Source: Phyto melanocephala
Lineage: Eukaryota; Arthropoda; Insecta; Diptera; Rhinophoridae
DNA: 64,000 nt
NCBI GenBank assembly: GCA_941918925.1
Contig: OW799233.1
Span: 153,802,845 to 153,866,844, forward strand
Reading direction: 5' to 3'
Shown: piece by piece, positions 22,560 through 33,024 of the stretch
Layout: each line of letters begins with the position of its first letter
Numbering within the stretch: the first letter of the stretch is position 1
Notes under the pieces: generated by a model
What the model saw: only the letters and a program-made list of their open reading frames with translations
Told to the model about the DNA's origin: nothing
The model's database searches: none
Made by a program: the position numbers and the translations under genes

Positions 22560-23560
22560 AGTCTAAAAGGTCATGCTACCTAATTGAATAAGTGTACAAC
22601 ATTTTATTGAAATCTGTACAAAACCCTATAATCTTATCACAGCGTCACATACCCGGAGGAGCAGCTCAGTAACACACACACGTAAAGAATAAATTTTTTT
22701 CGTTCCCTTTTCATAAAATTATTCATGACTCCTTCATAGAGATGTGACTGTATCTCATCGATGACGCGTTGGATCTCGTATTTAAGCTCAGAAATTATTT
22801 TAAATTTATTCGCATAAAATAGAGATTTTACAAAATCCCAACAAAAAAAAATTGCACGGCTCTAAATCGCATGATCATTGTGACCACTTGGTTTCTGAAT
22901 TTCTTGAGATCATTTGTTCTGAAACTCGTTGCTATAATAAATAGATTGTGTCATGCGCACTTGCTTATCATATGCAACCAATGCAATTTCGGCATCATCT
23001 TCAAGAACCATAAGGCCCACTAAAATCCTCACCAAGCAGTTGCTTGTTATTAGTGCCTTTATTTCCCATGGATTGCAAAAGGATTTTCTGAGTTCCAAAT
23101 TCAACAATTTTGTGTATTTATGAAGTCATTCAGATGAAAATACACTTCATGAGAGAAGATGATTTTTTTTTTTAATTCGCATTGACTTTATTTTGCTCCA
23201 TTACCCATTGAACAAAATAACGTCGCTTACCACAATCTGCTGATTTGAGCTCTTGACTAAGGTGAATGTTGTCGCCTTAAGCAGAAATTTTAAGTTGTCA
23301 AGAAAAATGTCGATGTTTTCCGATTTTCGGTGACACTCTCGATTACAACAGCAATGATTTCAAGAAACCGACCGACCGACCAATGATATACAGAAGTGTT
23401 ACTGTAAAAAAACGACTCTGTTTCTTTAAATGGGCGAATGGCCGACACATTAGGTGCACTTTCTCCACTTAAAATTCTTCAAAGTTTGCCAGCGTCAGCA
23501 TATCGTTTCAAGTTTTTGTAATAAGTTTTCACAATTACAACACGTTGTAATTTCGTACAG
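22560..23560 (-). pseudogene. Mariner-type transposase pseudogene
   Basis: Read on the minus strand, pieces in different frames match the order of an insect Tc1/mariner-type transposase. They are ELKSADCGKRRYFVQWVMEQ and KIIFSHEVYFHLNDFINTQN (catalytic core, where the family has FSDEAHFHLNGYVN), then NPFAIHGK, and SCDLEPCNFFLLGFCK (the conserved block after the second catalytic Asp). The first catalytic Asp is replaced (SHE for SDE). Many frameshifts and stops are present. No intact ends were found. Confidence 0.7.
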
Positions 23561-23703
23561 CGCTCTATTATTTATAATCGTAATAAAAATGCTGCAAAAT
23601 TTCACAGTTGTCACAAAAAAAATTTAATTGAAATTTGAAAAGTCTATGCCTACTGAGACACCCTTAATATAAAGCTATGTAATAGTGTAAGTCACCATTT
23701 AGA

Positions 23704-24076
23704 CAGGGAAACATTTGGAAGAGAAACATTTTGTTTGGTAGAGAGGGACGGGCGGGAAAGAGAATGTGAAATTTGTTTCCCGTTCACGGAGGTACGTTTT
23801 GTGCTTTCATTCTTATTGTTTACATTTGCTGTGCTTTTTGACATTTGCTTTATTTCTTTTCGGCGTGCTTTGTTGTCTATGTTTTTTTTTATTTGACTTT
23901 GTTTTTATAAATTTTGTATTTTATAATTTATTTATTTATTTCACAAATCAAATATACATACTTACATTAGCAAATCAAATACAGTAGAAATTTAAAAAAA
24001 AAAACAGCACTGCAATTAGACAAATGTCAAAAAAACAAATATAAACTGGAATGTTTCCAACAACAATGTTTCCCTG
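23704..24076. mobile_element. CAGGG-ended (hAT-like) MITE
   Basis: CAGGGAAACATTTGGAAG at the left and CAACAATGTTTCCCTG at the right form inverted ends. Terminal CAGGG is common in hAT elements. I could not see an 8-bp target duplication, so the class is tentative. Confidence 0.5.
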
Positions 24077-24339
24077 TATGGCCGCGATGGAAAATACAAA
24101 AGAGAACTCTAGATATTTCCCTTCCAAATGTTTTCATATGTAAACGGGGACTATGGTATGTTGCGCAATGCGCATTATTATTGCCTACAAAAATTCTCTC
24201 AAATGTTTAATTTTTGCTGTTTATTCCATCATTTATTTTGCCATAATAAAGAAATTCGGGTGTGGGTGGGTGGACTTGTTATTGACGTTGAATATTTAGT
24301 GTGCTTCTTCTCATACTTAAATATCAAGATGTTGCTTAC

Positions 24340-24461
24340 CTCTTCGATATTACACTCTAAGCCGCCTTGAAAATTTTCAATATTAAATTCGTCAATTGGT
24401 GCTGGCTCACTATTCAAGGCACCCAAATATTGTCCTATCAAGGTTGATGCGCAATTATTGT
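24340..24461 (-). CDS. foxo: foxo coding exon: conserved acidic segment before the transactivation domain
   Basis: This 122-base exon has acceptor TTATTTTCAG and donor GAG/GTAAGC. It takes one base from the previous exon to complete GAC. It encodes [17 protein letters not shown], then the stretch [19 protein letters not shown]. The latter is nearly invariant in fly FOXO and feeds into the transactivation motif of the last exon. The splice is phase 0 at the end. The high identity to Drosophila FOXO in this exon shows functional constraint. Confidence 0.95.
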
Positions 24462-24748
24462 CTGAAAATAAACACATCGAAAGAATGAAAAAAAAAAACG
24501 TTAATCAATATACAACTCATTAGACGATTTAATGGTAGATGAGGCGAAGAACTAAGAAAGTAAATAAAGCGTAAACTAAATGACAACGACAGCATAATTA
24601 TAAATGCAAGAAAATAACAACAGGTGAAAATCAAACTACACATCCTTCACACATTAAAGGAGTAGACACATGTATTAAACAAAAACAAAGTTAAAAATAG
24701 AGAAATGGATTTGAATTGCTTATATTTATGTAAGTATTTTGTGTTTAC

Positions 24749-24980
24749 CTTCTAAATTTGAGCTAAGTTGTTGTGTCTGTTGTTGCTGCAATTGCTGTTG
24801 TTGCTGCTGCTGATGTTGCTGCTGTTGTTGTACAATTAAGACATTAGAACCACTATTGTCGGACGTTACCACTGATTGGCCATCAATAATAACATTTGTA
24901 TAGGTATTTAAGGAATCCGACGAAGGTTCACTGTTTTGGTAGGCGGGTGACATGGTTGTTACTGAATTTGGCGAGAGACC
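24749..24980 (-). CDS. foxo: foxo coding exon: Ser-rich region and second polyQ
   Basis: The 232-base exon has acceptor TTTGTTTTTAG/GGT and donor GAAG/GTAAAC, ending in phase 1. It starts [20 protein letters not shown] and continues [14 protein letters not shown], then a Gln run interrupted by one His, then [16 protein letters not shown] and [17 protein letters not shown] are shared with Drosophila FOXO. Ser/Thr-Pro sites in this part are possible kinase targets (inference). The intron to the next exon is 287 bases. Confidence 0.95.
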
Positions 24981-25049
24981 CTAAAAACAAACGATAAAAT
25001 TTAAGAATTTTGTAAGACATTTACAAATTTCGTTAAACTGCGTACTTAC

Positions 25050-25227
25050 CTCACGTGTTGCATGCAAACAGGTGCAGGTTAACGAACGATGCAACATACA
25101 CTGTTGTGGAGTTTGTAAATTGCTGTAGCCCTGTGAGAGAGGTCCATTAAGCGTATAGGTTGGTTGTTGTGTATTGGTAGGATATGGTGGTGGTGGTTGT
25201 GTAGGCATGCCCGTGGCTGCACTAAAT
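25050..25227 (-). CDS. foxo: foxo coding exon: Pro-rich linker and Cys-rich patch
   Basis: The 178-base exon has acceptor GTTGGCACAG and donor GAG/GTAAGT. It completes a Gly codon from the previous exon (GG + A) and reads FSAATGMPTQPPPPYP, then TLNGPLSQGYSNLQTPQQ and CMLHRSLTCTCLHATRE. The CxLHRSLxCxCxH block is a fly FOXO feature. The next intron is only 69 bases (24981-25049), typical of short fly introns. The ATG inside this exon is internal and not a start. Confidence 0.94.
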
Positions 25228-25548
25228 CTGTGCCAACCGTATGATCGTTTGGTTTCAAAGAGATTAAAAAAACAATAAACAAAACTTGACTTTATTTATC
25301 TGAGCTTTAGATGGCGTACAATTATGTTTTTGTTTTTGGTAAAAAATTCAAAAAAATCTATTTAAAACTACAAACATTTAATTTACATGCCATTGAAAAA
25401 GAGAGCTAAAAACATGCTTTTAAATTGAATTTAAAAAATTTAAAAAATATGATTTTCTCGTTTTGTTAAATAAAATTAAGAGTAAAATTATAAAAAAATT
25501 TAGTTTTCAAAACAAGAAAAAAACATAAAATATAAAATTAAAACTGAC

Positions 25549-25809
25549 CCTTGTTGCCTTTGTTGTTGTTGCTGCTGTTGCTGCTGTTGTTGTTGTTGCT
25601 GTTGCATTAGATCCTTTTGTAATGTCAATTCTTCAGCCATTGAACCAGCTAATTTGTCCATGGTGGCAGCTGGTGCTGAATTTTGATAATCAGACGTAAA
25701 GCCCCATTCAAATTCTAAGCCAACAACAGGTTGTCTCGGACTTAAGCGTCCACAGGAACTAGCATTCGATGAAGCACGTTGACGAAAGTCCGGCGATATG
25801 GGAAACCCG
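25549..25809 (-). CDS. foxo: foxo coding exon: third Akt site and first polyQ
   Basis: The 261-base exon has acceptor AAACTCTCAG and donor AAGG/GTCAGT. It uses two bases from the forkhead exon (AG + C = Ser) and leaves two for the next. It begins [26 protein letters not shown] fits the Akt consensus RxRxxS and corresponds to Ser259 of Drosophila FOXO, a site whose phosphorylation favours cytoplasmic retention. It goes on [20 protein letters not shown] and [18 protein letters not shown]. It ends in a long Gln run with one Arg. No methionine-started frame of useful length covers it, so it is found only through the splice sites. Confidence 0.94.
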
Positions 25810-25995
25810 CTGAGAGTTTGTTGTTTGTCGATATAGTTTTTTTTTTTTATTTATTTTAAATAATAATGTCGTAAAAACAATTAAAAGAAAAAACAAAAAA
25901 ATTTAAATAAAAATGTTTGAAAGAATTAAAATAAAACTTAAAATTGTATAAAAATAATATTTAAGATTTAGGTGCTTTTTTTGTTTACTAAAATC

Positions 25996-26192
25996 CAAGG
26001 CATATTAATTCATCAAGTTCGGAGAGGGTTTTTTTTGTTTTTTTTTTATATGAAGTTTGACATCTGAAACTAATGAGAGAGGAGCGAAAATTGTTTCTTA
26101 TCTAAAGACTTTGACAGCTGAAATATAAAATAAGTGAAGAAAAAAAGAATCAGCTGACAAAACAAGACCACCTGATGAATAAATGTGCCTCG
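25996..26192. mobile_element. CAAGGC MITE, diverged copy
   Basis: The ends are CAAGGCATATTAATTCATCA and CTGATGAATAAATGTGCCTC. Flanks ACTAAAATC occur on both sides, consistent with an 8- to 9-base duplication. The interior shares GACAGCTGAAAT and AATCAGCTG with the other copies. It lies 187 bases upstream of the foxo exon acceptor at 25810. Confidence 0.75.
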
Positions 26193-26749
26193 ACTAAAAT
26201 CATGCCAAACCCGTTTTAAGTGTTGCCAAGCAAACTAGCATTTCCAAGCACATATATAATTGTTTTGGTTATTTGTTGATAAATTACAACAACAAAATTA
26301 TGGTTATTTAGATAATTTTTGTTTAGAAGTGTTTTGGATCTAACATGCAAATACGGTGAAATTCACTATATATTTCTGTTTGTTAATTTTATAATGTCTA
26401 TCAGAGAACAAATCTAAACAAATCATCATGAGGTTTATTTTACTTTTTTTATAGATCACTCATGAAACATATCAAAAGGCCTTTTATTATTTTCAGAATT
26501 TTTTGGCAATTCATCGTGGAAAGATTTACACTTCAAGAGCGTCTTCAAAATGTTTAGCTGTATTACGAAAAACAGCATTCCATGAAAAATGTTTCTCCGA
26601 GTTTTTATTGTAAAACTTTGCCTAGGGATGTTACATTTCTGGCTAAAGGGAAGCTTTATTAAACCCAAAGAGTACCTAGAGCTAGAATAGCGATATAATA
26701 TTTATTAACAACAACGGTATGGTATATGGGCTGGATTTATCATTGTTCT

Positions 26750-27130
26750 ATATTTCTTTAAAAATGGGGCAAACCAGAATGTCGCCGTCAATGGTAACCG
26801 CTATCGCACAATGTTAACAGATTATGTGCTTCGTGAAATTCAAGTGAGTGATCTTGGTAAGCTATAGTTTCAAACAGATGGCGCTATTAATGATATAGCG
26901 AGTGAAACAATGAACTGAGAATTCATTATGGTGAGCACTTGCGTTTTGCTAAGGTATATTGGCTACCTTGATCGTGCGATATCACACACCTTCGGACTTT
27001 TTTCTCGGGGGACATACAAAGTCTTAGATCTTTAAGAATAAGACAGCTACGATGGAAGTGTCGAAAGTCAACATTGCTCGTGTTGATCGTGAAATATCAG
27101 TCGCCATGCTCCAACTAGTTGGACCTTTTG
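26750..27130 (+). pseudogene. Mariner-type transposase fragment
   Basis: In the plus strand a frame reads FFKNGANQNVAVNGNRYRTM then LTDYVLREIQ. This corresponds to the FFExxxGxxVTVNGxRYRxML block of insect mariner-type transposases. It is followed by FQTDGA, where the family has WFQQDGA with the second catalytic Asp. Stops and shifts break it. No ends were identified. Confidence 0.6.
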
Positions 27131-27324
27131 AATGAAGGCCATCAGACATAGTCGTTGACAACATTTACATAATTTGATAATCAAACGGTAAAACGTAAAA
27201 CTTATTTTATTTTGAAAATTAATGTATAAAAAACACACAGAAATATCTTTTTTTTAATACAGCGTAAAGAACGAAAACTTTCTTACGTTTTGTATCCCAC
27301 CATAATTACCAAATTTCTTTTTAT

Positions 27325-28772
27325 ACGCTTCACCTTCGGTGCCTGTCTACAATATGCATTTCCGACCCCATAAAGTATATTTTTTTTAAAGCCCATGACT
27401 ACGACAGTCGATTGATTAATGTCCGTTTGTCCGTGCCTTTGCAAAAATTAACTCTGAGAAGTCCCCACATGTTGCACAGCTGTTTTTAAAATATCCGCAA
27501 TGAATCACTAGGTGCATTGCGGCATGAGCAAATAAACACGACTGCCTATGTTTTATTATTCAGCTTTACGATAATTTTAAGACACGTTTGCCACTAGTTG
27601 TAGATATCAGATGTATCTAGGGCTATTCATATAAAAATTTGAACAAATAGGTCACTAATCGGCAAAGTTATAGGCAGAAATAATTTAATAGTTTTTCTTC
27701 TGATTAATTTTAGGACACGGTAAACACAGAAAACAGGGAGAAGCAATTTCTGCACTAAAAACGAGTTTCATTAGCAAAATATAATACACTATAAAAAAAT
27801 TTTAAGACCACGATGGCCGCTACATCAAGATGGCGTACAATAAATTTATATACGAGTCAAATCTAGTAATCCAAAATGTGCCCAATTTAACCCCCTCAAT
27901 ATTGATATCGAACGAAAGAGCTTGACCAGTAGAAGACAGTAAACTATTAAAAGTGAAAATACAAGATGGCATCCGAAATAAAATGGCAGATATAAATATG
28001 AGCCAAATGTAGTAATAACGTCATTGCCCCTCCAACCGGCACAATAATGTCATAAAATGGAAAGACTTGATGAGTAAAATATATTAAGCAACAAAAAATT
28101 TAAAATCCAAGAGGGTGCCCTTTGAGTTGTAGTCCTGAAAATTATTGCCGTAAAGTGCTGACAAATCAATTCTTTTAATCTTTTAAATAACAGGCAGAAG
28201 CAATTTCTACACTAAAAAGGGGTTTCATTAGCAAAATATGAAACCGTGGACTATAAAAAATTAAGTCCACGATGGCCGCTACTACAAAATAGCGTACAAA
28301 GAATTTATATGCGGGTCATATCTAGTAATTAAAAATGTGCCCAATTTAACTCCCTCAATATTAATATCGAACGAAAGAGCTTGACCAGTAGAAGACAGTA
28401 AACTATTAAAAACTTAAAATACAAGATGGCATCCGAAATAAAATGGCGGATATATGAGCCAATTGTAGTAATAACGGAATTGCCTCCTCCAACCGGTACA
28501 ATAATGGTATAAAATGGAAAGACTTGACAAGTAAAATACATTAAGCAACGAAAAATTTAAAATCCAAGAGGGTGCCCTTAACAATATGGCGAATAATTTT
28601 GTTTTCAACCCCGTCAATATGGGCATGAAGTGAAAAGTTTTTTTAATGGAATACAGCCAACTATGTTAAATCCAATACCATATAACATTATGTCTGAAAT
28701 CTAGAATTGGTCACTATACCTATGGGTAAAATAATGAAGGGTATTATCAGATTCGGCTCGGCCGAATAAAGT
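27325..28772 (+). mobile_element. Family A long variant with an internal 457-bp tandem duplication
   Basis: It begins near TTATACGCTTCACCTTCGG, with CCGACCCCATAAAGTATAT next. It ends with the hairpin ATTCGGCTCGGCCGAAT and AAAGTATTCTTA. Two direct copies of about 390 bases, starting near 27731 and 28188, sit in the 3' half. They share phrases such as AGAAGACAGTAAACTATTAA and AATCCAAGAGGGTGCCCTT. It has no coding frame. Confidence 0.65.
27731..28580. repeat. Two tandem copies, period about 457 bp
   Basis: AAGCAATTTC recurs at 27741 and 28198. The copies differ at scattered bases and small gaps, so the duplication is old. They include the near-repeated words 'aagatggc' and 'cacgatggccgct'. Confidence 0.75.
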
Positions 28773-28899
28773 ATTCTTAATAAATATAAAAGAAGAATTG
28801 ATGACTTGGAACAGTTTTTTTATTTCTTTTTTGTATTTGTTGGTTCAACAAATAGGCAGTAGCCACTAGGTATTCATGAAGATGCATTATACTGGTATC

Positions 28900-29850
28900 A
28901 AAACAATAGGTCATGATTATGAAAAGCATTTTCGACCAAATGTGTCTACAATCGGCAGAAATGTTTGCAAACCGTGTCTGTGGGAAATTTAAAAAACCTG
29001 TTTATGTTCACCCAGCTCGTTTTGTGGAAACCGTTGCTATTGTTGGCGATAGTGTGGAAGAAAAACAGTTAACCTCGACTCATCGTCGTTCCCAACAATT
29101 CAACATCTCACGAACATCACTGATGCAAAGTTTGAATAAAGATTTGAATTTCCACCCTTACAAGGTTTAATTGTCTCAAAAACTTAAGCATTTCAAGCTT
29201 CGTTAATACGCCGAAAGGTTGGCTGAACAAACAGAAGTGAATGGTGACTTTACAAAGAAAATCAACTTTAGCAACGAGGCTTACATTCACCTCAGTGAAT
29301 TCGTTAACTAGCAGAATTGCCGCATTTGGGCAAATGCTAATCCCCGAGTGATTGTCACAAAGTCGATGCATCTACAAAGAGTGTTCGTACTTTATCGAAA
29401 GTAAGGTTGGCCAAGCAGGTAGCGTGAATTGTGTGTCGCGAAATGATAAAGGAATTCTTATGGTTAGAAATTAAGAATGTAGACCTGAGCGATATGTTTA
29501 TCCAACAAGATGGTGCCAATTGTCACACTGTCAACGAAATAATGGCTCTTTTGGTCTAAAAATTTAATGGTCGTGTTATCTCACGTCCTGGCGCTGTTAA
29601 TTGGCCGCCACGATATTGTAATTTGATACCGTTGGCCGTTGGTTGGCGTTGGGGGTATTTGAAAGGAAAAGTGTACGTCAATAAGCCACGAATACTTCAA
29701 GAGCTATAGAATGAGATAATTCGGCACATTAACGAAAACTAAGCTAAATTTTGTCTCAGTGTCATTGAAGATATAGACCATGAGAAACAAACATGCCGCC
29801 GATGACGTGACGACCGTGTCGACATTTTGTAGCACACATTATTGTCATAG
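28900..29850 (+). pseudogene. Mariner-type transposase pseudogene, near full length
   Basis: The first part is open (28913-29170) and contains the helix-turn-helix tail LTSTHRRSQQFNISRTSLMQ and LNKDLNFHPYKV. Broken pieces then follow in the family order: LKHFKLR, KKINFSNEAYIHLSEFVN (first Asp changed to Asn), QNCRIWANANPRV, MFIQQDGANCHTVNEIMALL (second Asp kept), GAVNWPPRYCNLIPLAVGW, and a C-terminal piece. The N-terminal end and inverted ends are not clear. Five or more stops make it inactive. Confidence 0.75.
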
Positions 29851-29854
29851 ACCC

Positions 29855-30213
29855 TCCTGTGATTAAAATAATTCTCTTAAAACTTTTTGTTTTATTTGCA
29901 ATGAATGTGGTGCGTTTTGGTTGGACCAATAAAATTTTAAAATTTTTCAATTTACTTCGAAGTTGTATAGTTTTAATTAAACAAAGTATAAATATTAAAA
30001 AATAAATATGTCTCAGGCATTTGTTTAAAAATTAAAATTTTATAAAAGCAGCAAAAATTTTCTAGCAAAATTTTCAAGCAAATGAAATATAATTTTTTTA
30101 TTATTAATTTTTTTTATCTACTATCAAGACTACAATTTTCAACTACTTTCAATGCAACTTTGTTTTTTTTTTTTTTTTTTTTTTTTTTGTAAAAAATAAC
30201 ATGGTTAGATATA
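29855..30213. other. foxo intron DNA, poly(T) tract
   Basis: No gene seen. A run of about 26 T lies at 30163-30188. Confidence 0.5.
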
Positions 30214-30216
30214 TTA

Positions 30217-30524
30217 AGGCTATCATACACGGCATGTTTTTTACATCTGACTTTAAAATTTGTGAGACATATGTAAATCTACATGTCTGTCAAAATTGTA
30301 CTTTTACGCTGACTGCTTTGCAGCAGCAGAGATTTCTGCCAACGGCTGATGTCACATGTTTTGACAGAAGAAAATAGAGCGCACTTTAATTAAAATTTTG
30401 TCAGATGTCTCAACACATGTTGTTTTACAGAAGTAATGCTTTACAGGTAACACACGACATGTTTGTATTAGCAGAGGAGAATGTGACAAGTCAGATGTAA
30501 AAAAAATGCCGTGTATTAGCTCCT
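30217..30524. mobile_element. PIF/Harbinger-like MITE, second copy
   Basis: 308 bases with the same inverted ends as 4174-4480 (AGGCTATCATACACGGCATG at the left). TTA flanks lie at 30214-30216 and 30525-30527. The two copies differ at only a few positions by eye, so the family moved fairly recently. It lies 137 bases downstream of the forkhead exon donor (in gene orientation). Confidence 0.88.
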
Positions 30525-30660
30525 TTAGCTAATAAACAAAAAATATTATTTATGAATTTAAAATGAAAGCAAACTACTACTTTTTAAAAAAAAACTAAAA
30601 AATTGGTTGAATAAATTAACATGATTAGCAAAGTTAACAAGTTTAGCTGTAAATAGTTAC

Positions 30661-30953
30661 CTGTGCAGCGGACTTTCTGGAAAATGATCTAAGCCCTCAC
30701 TTATACTACTACTTGGCGAGGGGGTATTATCATTAAGACCGGTAACGCCAGCTTGACGCAAGGCTTCGACACGCTTTTTGGCACGCCCCCGACGTTTTTC
30801 ATAACGCGATGTTTCCATTGAGGCAGCACGTCTACGTACAGATTTACCCTGCTTGGCGTCCGGATTCAACATCCACCAGGACGATTTGCCAGTGCCCTCA
30901 TTCTGAACACGCATAAAACGATTGTGTAAAGAGAGATTATGTCTAATTGAGTT
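30661..30953 (-). CDS. foxo: foxo coding exon: second half of the forkhead DNA-binding domain
   Basis: FoxO is the insulin-pathway forkhead transcription factor. It is kept out of the nucleus by Akt and, when nuclear, activates growth-restraint and stress genes. The 293-base exon has acceptor TTTCATTCCAG and donor CACAG/GTAACT. It opens exactly in the recognition helix with [13 protein letters not shown], in phase 0. It continues with the wing residues [20 protein letters not shown] and the basic nuclear-localisation stretch [21 protein letters not shown] (RxRxxS) is the second Akt site, equal to Ser190 of Drosophila FOXO. The end [20 protein letters not shown] is also conserved. The ATG of MRVQNEG is internal. 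The first half of the domain must lie beyond 64000; the known split of fly foxo at Lys/Asn before NSIRHN agrees. Confidence 0.97.
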
Positions 30954-30999
30954 CTGGAATGAAAGTTAAATAACAATTGATATTAATAAATAGAATATT

Positions 31000-31919
31000 T
31001 GAAATGTATGTATTAAAGTTTAAGCGTATTTTTTTTTGCTTGACTTTCAGTATTTGTCTATTCAGTAAATTATGTAAAAAATTGTGCAATCGATATATGT
31101 AGATAAAATCAAAAAACACAAATCACTTATCGCTTTTACAATTATTATACTTGACAATGCCAATTTGTGCTCCTTTAAAATATATGATTTCATTTTTGCA
31201 AAATTTGCACAACCCCATCCAAAAATGTTAGAGATAAAAAAATCAACTTCATTCCATTCTTCATGTATGTGTGTGTGTGTGTGTGTGTGCAAAATTTCTT
31301 CATTACTGTGCTTATAAGATCAATGTTGATGTAACAATTTGTAAGCATTGGTTTGAATTGAATTCAACAAGAAAAAATATTGGTCGGTCAAGCACGGCAC
31401 TACTATCACCTACGCCATAATATTATTAATTATTTGTTTTGAATTTCCTTTTTTTCTAATTACGATTTTAGACATCACAGACAAGCCCTTCTTGCAGCTT
31501 AAATTCTACACAATCGTACAAGTCATTTACAGGTATTACTGATATAATTTTGTTCCACTTAAAAATCGCAACAAAATCTGTCAGTGCCAAAAAAGTAGAT
31601 GCAAAAACACACGTTTTAAATATACTTTTGGCAAATTTGAAAATTTTTCATTTTCCAAAAATAAAATAAGGATTTTATATACAAATGAAGCAAACAATGT
31701 TGTCTTTCTATCATTTGCGTTGCAATACGCAATTCTGATTGCATAGATATTATAATTTTATGCAACTTTTGATAAGTTTACCAAATCGGATAGACCTGGT
31801 AAAAAAAACTATCACATATTGTTACCTTTAATACACCCTGTAACGATTTTAAGCACAGACAGATGACAGTTCACATGAAATGAGCATGAAGCATTGTGCT
31901 TTATTTCCCTTATCCCTAC
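31000..31919. other. foxo intron DNA with a TG microsatellite
   Basis: No gene seen. A (TG)n run lies at about 31266-31290. Confidence 0.5.
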
Positions 31920-31927
31920 AGCTGAAG

Positions 31928-32136
31928 CAAGGCATATTTATTCATCAGGTACTCTTGATTCGCCAGCTGATTATTTTTTTCATCACTTATTTCAAATTTC
32001 AGCTGTCAAAATGCATAAATAAAAAACAATTTTCTCTCTTTTCTAATATATTTCATATGTCAAACTTCATATATAAAAAATATAAACAAAAAAATTCTCT
32101 CCGAACTGCAATTACCTGATGAATAAATATGCCTTG
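31928..32136. mobile_element. CAAGGC MITE, 209 bp
   Basis: Perfect inverted ends, CAAGGCATATTTATTCATCA at the left and TGATGAATAAATATGCCTTG at the right. The target duplication AGCTGAAG is exact (31920-31927 and 32137-32144). It is nearly identical to 17343-17556 and shares its left end with the P-like element at 44838. Confidence 0.92.
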
Positions 32137-32454
32137 AGCTGAAGTCATAAATTTTAATTCAAATTTCGGTTATTAATTAACAGCCATTAATTAGCAATAA
32201 TATCGGAGATATAATTGCTAGATTGAGCTGAAAACAGCCAAAGTGTTGTTACTTTTTAACAATTCTCTTGCAGCCAACTTCACTACCTAACGCTCTGTGA
32301 AAATCGTATTTTCCAACTGCAAGGCATCACATATTTTAACAGGGGTATGGGTGTGTCTGCAGTCACCTTCTCAATAACGTCACTGAGAATAAAATAATTT
32401 GGCTTAACCCCCTAGACACACCACGAAGGTACTATTAGGCCCGCATTCTTGCCC

Positions 32455-33021
32455 GGTGTTTTATGCTCTTTACACGAGAGCTTCAGAGGGTATATATCAG
32501 TTTTTCATTCCATTAGTAATTTCACAATATTAATTTGTGACCCTTTAAAGTATACATATATATTCTGAATCCTTACAGATACAGAAATTGATTGAGCGAA
32601 GTCTGTCTGTGTATGTTGAAGTCGTCAACTTTTTGAAGCCTCCACGTATATTTTTGACTCTCATATGGTATCAAGTTATCAGATATGCTTGCAAGAATAC
32701 CGCTATTAAAAATCAGTTTGATAAAATTTACGGAATGATTCCATTAGCAACAAAGATATCGGCAGAAAAAGTTGTTGGAAAAAAATTTGAATTAAAAGTT
32801 TTAATCACAGTGGCGTAATACAATAGTCAATTGTGTTCTTTGACCTGTAAGTGGTGATAAGAAACAAAACTGTCATATAAACTACTGAGATATAAGCAAA
32901 GAGGGTACAAATAAGTTTGTCGTTGTGTAAAATGCGTAGGTATGTATGCTAATGATGGTACGAACTGTGTGAAGCGTATATAAGCTGCGGCACAGTCTAT
33001 AATAGCTGTCTTACTAGTTTT
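32455..33021 (+). mobile_element. Family A copy, old
   Basis: Diverged blocks in the usual order: a GAGGGTATATATC start, GTGACCCTTTAAAGTATACA, GTCTGTCTGTGTATGTTGA, and an end that still reads GCGGCACAGTCTATAATAGC then CTTACTAGTTTTT. Confidence 0.55.
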
Positions 33022-33024
33022 TAT

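Larger units (their letters stand above)
17139..24339 (-). other. foxo: foxo intron, 7201 bp, filled with mobile elements
   Basis: Donor GAG/GTAAGC (24340-24334) and acceptor TTTCCAG (ending at 17139) join in phase 0. Inside are a CAAGGC MITE (17343), family B copy 2 (17721-19885), a CGCAGTGA motif cluster (20267-20343) and two CAAGGC elements in tandem (20991-21567). There are also a mariner transposase pseudogene (22560-23560) and a CAGGG-ended MITE (23704-24076). Confidence 0.9.
25810..30660 (-). other. foxo: foxo intron, 4851 bp
   Basis: Donor CACAG/GTAACT at 30660 and acceptor CTCTCAG at 25810 join in phase 2. It contains a CAAGGC MITE (25996-26192), two mariner transposase remnants (26750-27130 and 28900-29850), a family A element with a tandem duplication (27325-28772) and the second PIF/Harbinger-like MITE (30217-30524). 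Confidence 0.88.

Noticed and set aside
24726..24953. MSPAYQNS... and MPTQPPPP... as separate small proteins with their own ATG starts
   Set aside because: These methionines are internal to foxo exons; splice sites and phases join them to the forkhead exon.
31062..31317. Open frames with His-Thr or Cys-Val repeats
   Set aside because: They arise from the (TG)n microsatellite.
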